A stretch of 64,000 bases of DNA from the NCBI RefSeq assembly GCF_018332695.1, contig NZ_BOQN01000003.1, positions 90,623 to 154,622 of the forward strand, read 5' to 3'. The notes below the pieces were generated by a model. That model did not search any database. It saw nothing but the letters and a program-made list of their open reading frames with translations, and was not told the DNA's origin. The DNA is from Paractinoplanes toevensis. GTDB taxonomy: Bacteria; Actinomycetota; Actinomycetes; Mycobacteriales; Micromonosporaceae. Shown here piece after piece: positions 48,700 to 57,355 of this stretch. Both the position numbers and the translations under genes were made by a program. Each line of letters starts with the position of its first letter. Within the stretch, counting starts at the first letter, position 1.

Positions 48700-49958
48700 G
48701 GCAGGCCGACGTTCACGCCCTTGTCGATCAGGGTGCTGCCGGCGGCCAGGTGCAGCGAGGCCAGGGCGGGCAGGCTGCCGTCGGACTGGCGGGAGGTCTC
48801 CCAGCCGGTCGTGGACACGCTCTGGAACTGGGCGTTCGACATGGTGACGCTCAGGTTCCAGGAGTTGTTCGACACGCTCGTGCCGCTCATGTTGGCGGTC
48901 AGCGTCCCGCCGTACGCGATGTTGTTCCGGAGGTTTCCGAGGCCGACCGCCGCGCCGCTGGAGTTGATCCCCAGCATGTTGTAGTCGGTGCCGTTGCTGT
49001 AGCTGGTGTTGTTGATGAAGTCGCTGGCCACCGTGTGGTGGTTGGCGTAGAAACCGGCGGCCCGGTTGAGGAACGCCACCGACTGCCGCACGGTGTGCTT
49101 GACGCCGCCGGAGACGTACACCCCGCCGTAGCCGCCGGCCTTGAAGCCGTTGCCGTCCTGCGCCGCCGTGGTGGTCTGCGGCAGGTAACCGTTGCGCCAG
49201 GCCCACGAGTTCTCGATGGTCACCGACGAGTACGCGTTGATCAGGTCGAAGCCGTCGTCGGTGTTCCACCAGGCCCGGCAGCCGCGGAAGACGTTGCCCG
49301 GCTTGCCGGCCGGCACGTGCGCGCCGAACCCGTCCGCGTTGGTGCCCGCGCCCGACGAGCTGTACGGGTCGTAGTTGTCGTGCGAATCCGAGTTGAGCAC
49401 CAGGTTGTTGCTGCCGTTCGCGATGAACAGCCCCGGGCCCATGTTGTTGTGCGTGTTGAGCTTCTCGAACGTGTTGCTGCTGCCGGAGATCCAGACACCC
49501 CACGACTCGTGGTTGGCGCTGTTGTTCTGCCGCACCCCGACGATCTCGAAGCCGCGCAGGGTGATCGAGCTGCCGGTGACGTCGAAGCCCTTGATCCGGC
49601 AGTTGACGCCGGTCATCCCGGAGAAGTTGAACTGCACCTTCTCGGCCGGGTAGTTGGCGTACACGATGCCGCTCTTGTTCAGGGTGATCGCGTCGACCAC
49701 CGCGGTCTGCGAGGAACAGCTGGTGGTCGCGGTGGTGTAGCTGTAGGTCCCGGCCCGGAAGTAGACCGTGTCGCCGGACGCGGCCGTGCTCTGCGCCTTC
49801 GCGATCGACCGGAACGGCGCCGACAGGGTGCCGGCGGCGCTGTCGCTGCCGCTCGGCGAGACGTAGTAGGTGCTCGCCGCCGAGGCGTTACCGGCTACGG
49901 CAACGATTCCGGCGGCACCGGCCAGGAGCGCGACGGCGGCGAAGATACGAGTTCTCAT
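48654..49958 (-). CDS. Secreted PL9-family pectate lyase
   Basis: The product has 434 residues from ATG 49958, with GAGGTG upstream. A signal peptide (MRTRIFAAVALLAGAAGIVAVAGNASA) is followed by STYYVSPSGSDSAAGTLSAPFRSIAKAQ, the usual start of extracellular right-handed beta-helix lyases. Parallel-helix rungs follow (GVWISGSSNTFEKLNTHNNMGPGLFIANGSNNLVLNSDSHDNYDP, GNVFRGCRAWWNTDDGFDLINA, IENSWAWRNGY). The DDGFDL motif is typical of PL9, where Asp residues bind calcium. It cleaves polygalacturonate by beta-elimination outside the cell. It lies 2 bp after the CE12 esterase gene in the same operon. Confidence 0.88.
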   Translation of the reverse strand: MRTRIFAAVALLAGAAGIVAVAGNASAASTYYVSPSGSDSAAGTLSAPFRSIAKAQSTAASGDTVYFRAGTYSYTTATTSCSSQTAVVDAITLNKSGIVYANYPAEKVQFNFSGMTGVNCRIKGFDVTGSSITLRGFEIVGVRQNNSANHESWGVWISGSSNTFEKLNTHNNMGPGLFIANGSNNLVLNSDSHDNYDPYSSSGAGTNADGFGAHVPAGKPGNVFRGCRAWWNTDDGFDLINAYSSVTIENSWAWRNGYLPQTTTAAQDGNGFKAGGYGGVYVSGGVKHTVRQSVAFLNRAAGFYANHHTVASDFINNTSYSNGTDYNMLGINSSGAAVGLGNLRNNIAYGGTLTANMSGTSVSNNSWNLSVTMSNAQFQSVSTTGWETSRQSDGSLPALASLHLAAGSTLIDKGVNVGLPYHGSAPDLGAFETP

Positions 49959-49960
49959 GG

Positions 49961-50923
49961 TCACCTCAGGCTGTCGATCACGAGCTCGGCCATCCGCGTG
50001 GCGCCGTACTCGGAGAAGTGGGTGTTGTCGTTGACCCCGTCGGTGGCCAGGGTCAGGTAGAGCCGGCTCGACTCGGCCGGCCCCAGGCTTTCGACCAGCG
50101 CTTCGCTCTTGGCGGTGAGGTCGATGAGCGGCACGCCCTCGGTGGCGGCGACCGCGCGCATCTCGGCCGGCAGGTCCACACCGAGCGAGTTGATGTGCAG
50201 GGCGGTGGGATTCAGTTCCGTCCCGGCGAACAGCCGCCGGACGGTCGGCGTCACCAAAATCGGAAACCCGTGCTTTTCCCGTACGCCGTTGAGCAGCGCC
50301 GTGAGGTTGGCCCGGTAGTCCTCCGCGGTCGTGGTCTTGTCGTTGTGCCCGAACTGGATGAGCACGACGTCGCCGGGCGCGATCAGCGGCTGCATGGTGG
50401 GGAACAGGGCGGGGTCGGCGAGGAAGCTGCCCGCGCTCTCCCCGGAATCGGCGTAGTTCGCGACCACCACCCCGCGCGGCACCGACGCGGTGATCATCTG
50501 ACCCCATCCGGTGTACGGGCTGACCGGCTGGTCGCAGACCGTGGAGTCCCCGGCGAGGTAGACGACGCGGGCCTTCTTCGCCGGTCGGACGGTCACCCGG
50601 GTCACGCTCGGGGCGGTGCCGTCGAAGCTGAGGGTGAGCCCCGGGGTGCCGGTGCCGCCCTGGCCGGTGGGCTGGCCCTCGGGTTCGCGCACGTTCACCG
50701 TCGCGCTGCGGGTGCCGGCCTCGCCCGGGGTGAAGATCCGGCGGCGGGCCTCGACGGCGAGACCGGTGCCGGCGCCGATCGTCGCGGTGATGTCGTAGTT
50801 GCCCGGGGCGACGTCGTAGTGGCAGACGATCGGCGCGGTGCCGGTGCAGGCGGCCGGCGTCGTCGCGGCGGACGGGGCGATCAGGCCGACGGCGGCGCAG
50901 GTGACACAGGCCAGCCAGGACAT
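49961..50923 (-). CDS. Secreted rhamnogalacturonan acetylesterase (CE12)
   Basis: The product has 320 residues from ATG 50923, with AAGGAG upstream. A signal peptide and an N-terminal beta-sandwich of about 95 residues (VCHYDVAPGNYDITATIGAGTG) precede the SGNH-type esterase: GDSTVCDQP with Ser127, YADSGESAGSF with oxyanion Gly, LIQFGHNDKTTT with Asn, and DNTHFSEYGATRMA with the catalytic Asp/His. It removes acetyl groups from pectin, which exposes the backbone to lyases; the PL9 gene follows at once. The promoter at 50997-51024 has a consensus -35. Confidence 0.9.
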   Translation of the reverse strand: MSWLACVTCAAVGLIAPSAATTPAACTGTAPIVCHYDVAPGNYDITATIGAGTGLAVEARRRIFTPGEAGTRSATVNVREPEGQPTGQGGTGTPGLTLSFDGTAPSVTRVTVRPAKKARVVYLAGDSTVCDQPVSPYTGWGQMITASVPRGVVVANYADSGESAGSFLADPALFPTMQPLIAPGDVVLIQFGHNDKTTTAEDYRANLTALLNGVREKHGFPILVTPTVRRLFAGTELNPTALHINSLGVDLPAEMRAVAATEGVPLIDLTAKSEALVESLGPAESSRLYLTLATDGVNDNTHFSEYGATRMAELVIDSLR

Positions 50924-50996
50924 GCGGCACTCCTTCGGTACGCACCGCAGGAGTGGGCCGATGGTGGGGGTCGGCTCGGCGGAAAGCTGCCCCGAA

Positions 50997-51024
50997 GCTA
51001 TATATCGAGATCCATAAATGTCAA
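50997..51024 (-). promoter_or_regulatory. Promoter of the pectin (CE12-PL9) operon
   Basis: On the minus strand a consensus TTGACA (51024-51019) and TATAGC (51002-50997) are spaced 16 nt apart, giving a leader of about 65 nt before ATG 50923. It also lies upstream of the divergent permease gene. Confidence 0.6.
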
Positions 51025-51045
51025 ACTGGACCGGGAGGTGGCGTC

Positions 51046-52443
51046 ATGATGACACCGGGGCAGTCCGAACTCTTCCGGCGCAAGCCGATCGAGGACATCA
51101 CCGACGAGGCCGAGACCGGCCTCAACCGATCGCTCGGGCTGTTCCAGCTCACCGCGATCGGCGTGGGCGGCATCATCGGGGCCGGGATCTTCGCGCTGGC
51201 CGGGGCGGTGGCCAACAAGACGGCCGGGCCGGCCGTCATCGTCTCGTTCCTCATCGCCGGGGTCGCGTCGGCGTGCGCCGCCCTCTCGTACGCCGAGTTC
51301 GCCGGTCTGATCCCGCGGGCCGGCAGCGCCTACACCTACGGTTACGCCGTCCTCGGTGAGATCGTCGGCTGGTTCATCGGCTGGGACCTGCTGCTGGAGT
51401 ACACCGCGATCGTCGCCGTGGTGGCGATCGGCATCTCCGGGTACTTCTCGTTCCTGCTCGACGACATCGGCGTACACCTGCCGCAGTGGATGTTGGGTGC
51501 GCCGGGCACCGGCGCCGGGCATGTCGTCGACCTGTTCGCGGTGCTGCTCTGCCTGCTCATCGCCTTTCTGCTGAACCAGGGCATCCGGGCCGCGGCCCGC
51601 GCCGAGACCGCGGTCGTCGTCATCAAGGTGGCGGTGGTGCTGCTGGTCGTGGTCGTAGGCGTGTTCCACATCAGCACCGCCAATTACACGCCGTTCTTCC
51701 CGTTCGGCGTCGGCGGCGCGATCACCGGCGCGTCCACCGTGTTCTTCGCCGTGTTCGGGTACGACGCGATGAGCACCGCCGCCGAGGAGTCCCGGGACGC
51801 CCGGCGGCACATGCCGCGCGCGATCATCTACTCGCTGATCGTCTCGATGATCCTGTACGTGCTGGCCTGCCTGGTGCTGGTCGGCATGCAGAACTACCGG
51901 GACATCGACCCGGAGAGCGGCTTCTCGACGGCGTTCGCCTCGGTCGGGCTGTCCGGCCTGGCCGACGTCATCGCGGTCGGCGCGATCATCGGCATCCTCA
52001 CCGTGATGTTCACGTTCATGTTCGGCGTCACCCGGGTCTGGTATTCGATGAGTCGCGACGGCCTGCTGCCGTCCTGGTTCGCCCGCCTGCACCCGACCCG
52101 GCACGTGCCCACCCGGGTCACCTGGATCGTCGGGGTGGCGTCCGCGGTGATCGCCGGTTTCCTGCCGATCGAGGAGGCCGCCGAACTGACCAACATCGGC
52201 ATCCTGCTGGCCTTCGTGGTGGTCTGCGTGGCCGTCATCGTGCTGCGCTACCGGCGGCCCGACCTGCCCCGCTCGTTCCGGCTGCCGGCCATGCCGGTGG
52301 TGCCGGCGCTCGGCGTGATCTTCTCGCTCTGGTTGATCACCTTCCTGTCCCCGGTCACCTGGCTGCGGTTCGCCGTCTGGTTCGCGCTCGGCCTCCTGAT
52401 CTACTTCCTCTACAGCCGGCGGCACTCAGCGCTCAACGAGTGA
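51046..52443 (+). CDS. Cationic amino-acid permease (APC superfamily, CAT/YfnA type)
   Basis: The product has 465 residues from ATG 51046, with GGGAGG upstream. There are about 12 membrane helices. The first holds the APC motif LTAIGVGGIIGAGIFALAG; the second region is AALSYAEFAGLIPRAGSAYTYGYAVLGEIVGWFIGWDLLLEY. FFAVFGYDAMSTAAEESRDARRHMPRAII and YSMSRDGLLPSWFARLHPTRHVPT are characteristic of the CAT subfamily. It should import basic or branched amino acids by proton coupling. It is monocistronic. Its 3' end overlaps the convergent STAND gene by 18 bp. Confidence 0.92.
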   Translation: MMTPGQSELFRRKPIEDITDEAETGLNRSLGLFQLTAIGVGGIIGAGIFALAGAVANKTAGPAVIVSFLIAGVASACAALSYAEFAGLIPRAGSAYTYGYAVLGEIVGWFIGWDLLLEYTAIVAVVAIGISGYFSFLLDDIGVHLPQWMLGAPGTGAGHVVDLFAVLLCLLIAFLLNQGIRAAARAETAVVVIKVAVVLLVVVVGVFHISTANYTPFFPFGVGGAITGASTVFFAVFGYDAMSTAAEESRDARRHMPRAIIYSLIVSMILYVLACLVLVGMQNYRDIDPESGFSTAFASVGLSGLADVIAVGAIIGILTVMFTFMFGVTRVWYSMSRDGLLPSWFARLHPTRHVPTRVTWIVGVASAVIAGFLPIEEAAELTNIGILLAFVVVCVAVIVLRYRRPDLPRSFRLPAMPVVPALGVIFSLWLITFLSPVTWLRFAVWFALGLLIYFLYSRRHSALNE

Positions 52444-54738
52444 CCCCAGCCGGGCTCGGACCTGCTCGGCCTCGGGCAGACCGAGCGTGGTGTAGCCGGC
52501 CAGGGCCTGCTCGTAGTGCTCCCGAGCCAGCGCCTGGTGGGCCCGGCCGAGGCCGGCCTGGGCGCGGGCCTGCTGGCCGGCGGCGCCGATGTCGGTGGCG
52601 ATGGCCAGGGCCTCGGTGTGGTGGGTGATCGCGTCGGCGGGCGCCGCGGCCTCACCCAGGCCGTTCAGCGCCCACGCCTCGCCCTCCTGGTGGCTGGTCT
52701 CCCGGAAGATGGCCAGCGCCTGCCGGTGGTAGTCGGCCGCCTTGCCGGCCTGGCCCAGATGGTTGTGCAGGGTGCCGAGGGTGTCCAGGGTGCCGGCCTC
52801 GCCCGGGCGGTTGCCCAGCTGCCGTTCCAGGAGCAGGGCGTGCTCGAGGTCACCGGCCAGCCGGTAGGACGTCAACGCCTGCCCCATGTAGTCGACGACC
52901 GCCGCGAACCGGCCGGCCTGCAACTCGATGCTGCCCAGGTTGAACAGGGTGCGGGCCTGGCCGGCCGGGTCGCCGGTCTGCCGGAACAGGTCGAGCGACT
53001 GGTGGAACTCTTCGGCGGCCGGGCCGGTGCGGCCCAGGCACAGGTGCGCGAAGCCCAGGCCGGCCAGGGCGTGCGCCTGCCCGGTGCGGTCGCCGTCGCC
53101 GCGCGCGGCGCGCAGGGCGTGGCCGTGCAGGGTCAGCGCGTCGGCGTAGTAGCCGTTGTTCAGGTAGCGGGACAGGGTCTGCGCCAGGGTGGTGGTCGAG
53201 CCGTACCCGGCGACGGCGACCAGGGTCGGGCGTTCGGTGTCCAGCCAGCCGACCGCGGCGTCCGGGTCGGACAGGTCGGGACCGGGGCCGGCGGCGGGGA
53301 AGACCGTGGGGCGGCGGTGGGCCTCGGCCGGGTACAGGGCGTTCATCGCGGCCGCGGCGGTGGCCAGGTAGTGGTCGAACAGCCGGGTCAGCGCGGCCTG
53401 CCGGGCGCCGGGTGGGTCCTGGTCGTGGGCGCGGTCGGCGGCGTACGCGCGAACCAGGTCGTGGAAGGTGAACCGGCCCGGCGCCGACTCCTGCACCAGA
53501 TGATCGTCCAGCAGGGCGGTCAGGCCGGCCCGGGAGGCCGGTAGATCGAGATCGGTCAGGGCGGCCGCGGCGTACGCGTCGAAGTCCTGCCCGGGATGCA
53601 GCGCCAGCAGGCGCAGCATCCGTTGCCGATCGGCCGGCAGATGCCGGTAGGACAGTTCGAGGCTGAGTTCCACGCCCGAGTCCAGCCGGCGCTCGTCCCG
53701 GCGTTCGTCGAGTCGGTCGGCGTGGTCGGTCAGGGTCCAGCCCGGCGTCTTGCGGATGTGCCCGGCGATCAGGCTCAGCGCCAGCGGCAGGCAGCCGCAC
53801 CGCTCGGCGATCCGGGCCGCGGCGTCCGGATCGGCGCCGATCGGCACCCCGGGCAGCGCACCGGCCAGGAACGTCATCGCCTCCGCCCGGGTGAACACGT
53901 CCACCGCCAGGTGATCGGCGCGGCGCAGGTCGGTGAGGCGGTGCCGGCTGGTGATCAGGGTCAGGCAGCCCGGCGCCTCGGGCAGCAGCGGCCGGACCTG
54001 GCCGGCGGTGGCCGCGTTGTCCAGCACCACCAGCGCGCGGACGCCGGCCAGCCGGGACCGGTAGGCGGCGGTGCGGGCGTCCAGTTCGTGCGGGATCCGG
54101 TGGCCGGGCACGCCGAGCAGGCGCAGGAAGCCGTCCAGCACGGCGGCCGGGTCGGCCGGCGGCTGGGCCGGGTCGGCGTGGAAGCCGCGGAGGTTGACGA
54201 ACAGCACCCGGTCGAAGGCCTTCTCGGCGGCCAACAGATGTCCGGCGTGGACAGCGAGCTGGGTCTTGCCGACCCCGGCCATGCCCTCGAGCGCGGAGAT
54301 CACCACGGCGTCCCCGGCCCGCGCGGCCCGCCTCAGCTGATCGAGATCGGCCGCCCGGCCGACGAAATCGGGCAGGTCCTGCGGCAGCGAGTCCTGCACC
54401 CGCACCTGGGAGACCGCCTCGATCTCCCCGCCGACCACCCGCAGCGCCTGCCGCCACTGCGCCACATATCCGGCGTCCGGGTGCAGCGCCTCGACCACGG
54501 AGAGGACCAGGTCGGCGTTCAGCCGCCGGCGGCCCGGCTGGAAGCAGTTCGCCACCGTCGACCGGCGGGCCAGCTCGCCGGCCGGCCGCCCGGCGGTGGT
54601 CCAGGCCGCGTTGACCCGCTCCTTGATCATTTCGTACGACGGGTCGGCGCCCCAGATCTTCAACCGCCGCAGCCGCTCCACCAGGTCGTCAACCGTGCCG
54701 GCCGGCCCCGGATCGGGCGGTGCCGTGAACGTGTCCAT
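52426..54738 (-). CDS. STAND ATPase with NB-ARC and TPR domains (paralogue 1)
   Basis: The product has 770 residues from ATG 54738 (GGAGGGG upstream). The N-terminal ~110 residues (LVERLRRLKIWGADPSYEMIKERVNAAW, RRSTVANCFQPGRRRLNADLVLSVVEALHP) look like an HTH-type domain. NB-ARC follows with Walker A GMAGVGKT (152-159), VRALVVLDNAA and CLTLITSRHRLT, then a winged-helix-like region (GRFTFHDLVRAYA) and a C-terminal array of tetratricopeptide repeats from about residue 510. It is the AfsR/GutR-like plan without the SARP domain. STAND proteins act as ligand-gated switches in regulation, and some sense phage. It is divergent from the patatin-like gene (61 bp) and has a close paralogue 2.6 kb away. 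Confidence 0.88.
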   Translation of the reverse strand: MDTFTAPPDPGPAGTVDDLVERLRRLKIWGADPSYEMIKERVNAAWTTAGRPAGELARRSTVANCFQPGRRRLNADLVLSVVEALHPDAGYVAQWRQALRVVGGEIEAVSQVRVQDSLPQDLPDFVGRAADLDQLRRAARAGDAVVISALEGMAGVGKTQLAVHAGHLLAAEKAFDRVLFVNLRGFHADPAQPPADPAAVLDGFLRLLGVPGHRIPHELDARTAAYRSRLAGVRALVVLDNAATAGQVRPLLPEAPGCLTLITSRHRLTDLRRADHLAVDVFTRAEAMTFLAGALPGVPIGADPDAAARIAERCGCLPLALSLIAGHIRKTPGWTLTDHADRLDERRDERRLDSGVELSLELSYRHLPADRQRMLRLLALHPGQDFDAYAAAALTDLDLPASRAGLTALLDDHLVQESAPGRFTFHDLVRAYAADRAHDQDPPGARQAALTRLFDHYLATAAAAMNALYPAEAHRRPTVFPAAGPGPDLSDPDAAVGWLDTERPTLVAVAGYGSTTTLAQTLSRYLNNGYYADALTLHGHALRAARGDGDRTGQAHALAGLGFAHLCLGRTGPAAEEFHQSLDLFRQTGDPAGQARTLFNLGSIELQAGRFAAVVDYMGQALTSYRLAGDLEHALLLERQLGNRPGEAGTLDTLGTLHNHLGQAGKAADYHRQALAIFRETSHQEGEAWALNGLGEAAAPADAITHHTEALAIATDIGAAGQQARAQAGLGRAHQALAREHYEQALAGYTTLGLPEAEQVRARLGSLVER

Positions 54739-54787
54739 CGGAATCGCCCCTCCGCAGGATTTCGAGCGTCCCGACCCTAACGGGCCG

Positions 54788-54793
54788 TAGCAT
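54788..54793 (+). promoter_or_regulatory. -10 hexamer TAGCAT, leaderless promoter of the patatin-like gene
   Basis: TAGCAT is followed by 6 nt and GTG 54800. Confidence 0.5.
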
Positions 54794-54799
54794 CTGAGC

Positions 54800-55669
54800 G
54801 TGTCTCGACGGGTCGCATTGGCGCTGGGGTCGGGTGGTGCGCGGGGGTTCGCCCACATCGGCGTCATCCAGGTGCTCGACGAACGCGGCTTCGAAGTCGT
54901 CGCGGTCGCCGGTTCCTCGATGGGCGCCCTCGTCGGCGGAGTGATGGCGGCCGGCCGGCTGAAGGAGTTCACCGAGTGGGCGACCGGCCTCAAGCAGCGT
55001 GACGTGCTCCGGCTGCTCGATCCGAAATGGGCGCTGGCCGGGGTGCTGGCCGCCGACCGGCTGATCGACCACCTGGACGGCTTCCTCGACGACGCGCTGA
55101 TCGAGGACCTGCCGATCCCGTACACGGCGGTGGCCACCGACATCACCAGCCGGCGCGAGGTGTGGTTCCAGAAGGGCCTGCTGCGCTCGGCGATCCGGGC
55201 GTCGATCGCCATCCCCGGCCTGATCACGCCGGTGGTCGTGGACGGCCGGGTGCTGGCCGACGGCGGCCTGCTCAACCCGGTGCCGATCGAGCCGACCGCG
55301 TCGGTGCCGGCCGACCTGACGGTGGCCGTCTCGCTGCTGGCCCGCCGCCCCGACCACGAGTCGGCCGCCCCGATCCGGGCAGCGGCCAAACGCACCCGCT
55401 CGTCCGACTGGCGGGCCCGGCTGCGGCACGCGCGCTCCCCGGAGACCGTGCCACCGCCCGTCGAGCTGCGCCTGAGCGAAGTGATCATGAACTCGCTGGA
55501 CGCGATGCAGGACATGATCTCCCGCTACCGGATGGCCGGCCTGCCACCCGACGTGCACATCGCCGTCCCGGTGACCGCGGCCGGCGTGCTCGACTTCCAC
55601 CACGCCGGCGCGATGGTCACCCTCGGCCGAGAACTGGCCACCAAGGCCCTCGACGACGCGGGCTATTAG
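54800..55669 (+). CDS. Patatin-like phospholipase (RssA type)
   Basis: The product has 289 residues from GTG 54800. The oxyanion loop is GSGGARGFAHIGV, the nucleophile elbow GSSMG (Ser40), and the dyad Asp lies in VLADGGLLNPVPI. The rest matches RssA/YchK-type patatins (IPYTAVATDITSRREVWFQKGLLRSAIRASIAIPGLITPVVVDGR). It has no signal peptide, so it acts inside the cell on acyl lipids. It is divergent from STAND paralogue 1. Patatin lipases are known effectors of some bacterial immune systems, but RssA-type proteins are also common housekeeping-like genes, so this role is only a possibility. Confidence 0.9.
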   Translation: MSRRVALALGSGGARGFAHIGVIQVLDERGFEVVAVAGSSMGALVGGVMAAGRLKEFTEWATGLKQRDVLRLLDPKWALAGVLAADRLIDHLDGFLDDALIEDLPIPYTAVATDITSRREVWFQKGLLRSAIRASIAIPGLITPVVVDGRVLADGGLLNPVPIEPTASVPADLTVAVSLLARRPDHESAAPIRAAAKRTRSSDWRARLRHARSPETVPPPVELRLSEVIMNSLDAMQDMISRYRMAGLPPDVHIAVPVTAAGVLDFHHAGAMVTLGRELATKALDDAGY

Positions 55670-55740
55670 GGTCTCTTTTCGGTACGCCGTCGGCCCGGCC
55701 CAGACGCGGCACGTGGCGGGGCGTGCGGCCCCCTTGCCTA

Positions 55741-55762
55741 GATCTTGGGGAGTTGGCGTTCG
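55741..55762. repeat. GATCTTGG dispersed repeat, copy 2
   Basis: It matches 24112-24133 at 20 of 22 positions. A partial third copy (GATCTTGGGAAGTTG) starts at 55830. Confidence 0.5.
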
Positions 55763-55922
55763 CGCGGGACGTTGCCTTCACAGATCGCGGGGCGGGCGGT
55801 CGGCGAAGGGTGGGCGGCCACGCCGCCTGGATCTTGGGAAGTTGCAGCGATGGGCGGGGGTGAATTGCCGAGATTGGTGCTGGTGCTCGGCTCGGTCGGG
55901 GGTTGGGGTGGTGTTTGGGGTC

Positions 55923-55983
55923 GGGCCCGCCCGTCGCGGGCGCGCGGAGGGTGAGTGTCGCTCAGCGGGACCGCGGGGCACGG
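55923..55983. repeat. 61-bp dispersed intergenic repeat, copy B
   Basis: This is the partner of 42608-42668 (53 of 61 identical). It again lies between two convergent genes. The whole interval 55670-56038 holds no gene; besides this repeat it contains the GATCTTGG copies. Confidence 0.85.
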
Positions 55984-56038
55984 TAGTGGGGCTACGGCGT
56001 ACTGAAAAAGGAGCGCTAGGGGACCGGCCGCGTAAGCG

Positions 56039-57211
56039 TCAGTCCAGGCCGGTGTAGCGCCAGCGCAGTGTGGTCGTGCCGGACGGGGCGCCGTTGTCGT
56101 AGACGGTCCGGGTCACTCGGATGCTGAAGCCGCCGTCGGTGCCCGGGTTGCGTGGGCCGGTTTTCGAGACCACCTTGCGCTTTCCGGTGCTTCCGTACAG
56201 CGCGACCGTCACCGACGTGCCGGTGGTGGCCGCTCGGATCACTACCGGCGCATCCGTGTCGTTGCGGATGACCTGGTCGATGTTGCCCCAGTCCAGGGTG
56301 GCCTCGCGGCCGGGTGGGTAGCGGGAGATGTATTTGCTGTGCGGCTGGTGTTCGAGGATCGGCAGGCCGGCGAACCAGGCCGAGTTGAACAGCGTGGTGG
56401 AGAACTGGGAGATGCCGCCGCCCAGCTGGTCCTCCAGCTCGCCGTCGACAATCGCGGGGGCCGGCACGAAGCCGCGGTCCCGGGTGCGCTCGCCGACCTT
56501 GCGGTTGAGGGAGAACGTCGTGCCGGGCGCGATGACCGTGCCGTCCACGATCTTCGCGATCAGGTGGATGTTGGTCACTCGCGGCGCGCAGCAGGGGTGA
56601 TAGGTGGTGAACGTCCCGATCAGCTGGTCGACGCCGGCCAGCTCGCCGCCGGCCGGCACCGGGGTGCCCGCGACCGCGGCCTCGGGCTGTCCGGCCCGCG
56701 CCGCCGCCACCATGACCGGGGCCGCCGCGGCCGGGTCGATGGTCCAGCCGGGCCGGCCCTCGGTCCTGGTCACGCCCTTCGCCGAGGAGGTGAACGACGC
56801 GTCGCCCTTGGCCTCGAGCCGCGGCACCGGGTCGGCCAGCCGCACGACCGTGTCGGTGGCCGCCTGGCGGTGTGCCGCCAGGGCGGCCTGCAGCTCCGTC
56901 GCGTCGGTGGTCACTACCGCGTTGCCCGAGCCGGTGAACGCCTGCCGGACGGTGGCGTCGACATCGAGCGAGATGCCGGCCGCCACCGGATCGAGGGTGA
57001 ACGTCGCCTCGGTGCCGGTGACCCGCACGGCGATCGGCTGCTCGACGCGGGCGCGCACCGACGACTCGACCGCCGCCCGCACCTTCTTCTCGTCCAGCCC
57101 GCCGACGGCGACCCCGGCGATGGTCCGCCCGGCCGGCGTCAGCTCGGGCCGTCGCACGGTGCGGACCGCGATCACCGCCCCGGCGACGATCACGACAACA
57201 GCGACGATCAA
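56039..57211 (-). CDS. VanW-family membrane-anchored protein
   Basis: The only standard start in this frame is TTG 57211, giving 390 residues. The basic stretch just upstream (ARRRPYGK) would suit the membrane helix LIVAVVVIVAGAVIAV, so a non-canonical start further up is possible. The extracellular part has a YoaR-like/peptidoglycan-binding domain (about 25-180, GRTIAGVAVGGLDEKKV), then VanW proper: GTFTTYHPCCAPRVTNIHLIAKIVDGTVIAPGTTFSLNRKVGERTRDRGF, QLGGGISQFSTTLFNSAWFAGLPILEHQPHSKYISRYPPGREATLDWG. VanW occurs in some vancomycin-resistance clusters, but its activity is unsettled. A link to the cell wall is likely. It lies between the STAND and patatin genes. Confidence 0.87.
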   Translation of the reverse strand: MIVAVVVIVAGAVIAVRTVRRPELTPAGRTIAGVAVGGLDEKKVRAAVESSVRARVEQPIAVRVTGTEATFTLDPVAAGISLDVDATVRQAFTGSGNAVVTTDATELQAALAAHRQAATDTVVRLADPVPRLEAKGDASFTSSAKGVTRTEGRPGWTIDPAAAAPVMVAAARAGQPEAAVAGTPVPAGGELAGVDQLIGTFTTYHPCCAPRVTNIHLIAKIVDGTVIAPGTTFSLNRKVGERTRDRGFVPAPAIVDGELEDQLGGGISQFSTTLFNSAWFAGLPILEHQPHSKYISRYPPGREATLDWGNIDQVIRNDTDAPVVIRAATTGTSVTVALYGSTGKRKVVSKTGPRNPGTDGGFSIRVTRTVYDNGAPSGTTTLRWRYTGLD

Positions 57212-57355
57212 GATCAGAAGCTTCCCGTACGGCCTCCGCCGGGCAACCGTGTATATCCCGCTAATCGGACAACTCCGTCATGAAGTACGTGACGCAGGTG
57301 CGCCCTCGATCGGGTGATCATGCCAGCGCCCGGTCGCCGCCGTCTGCGTCCGCGA

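Noticed and set aside
52426..54738. SARP-type antibiotic pathway regulator (full AfsR)
   Set aside because: The N-terminus lacks the OmpR-like DNA-binding plus BTAD pair of SARPs; only the NB-ARC and TPR parts match.
54800..55669. CapV effector of a CBASS system
   Set aside because: No CD-NTase gene is adjacent, and the sequence looks like the widespread RssA-type patatin.
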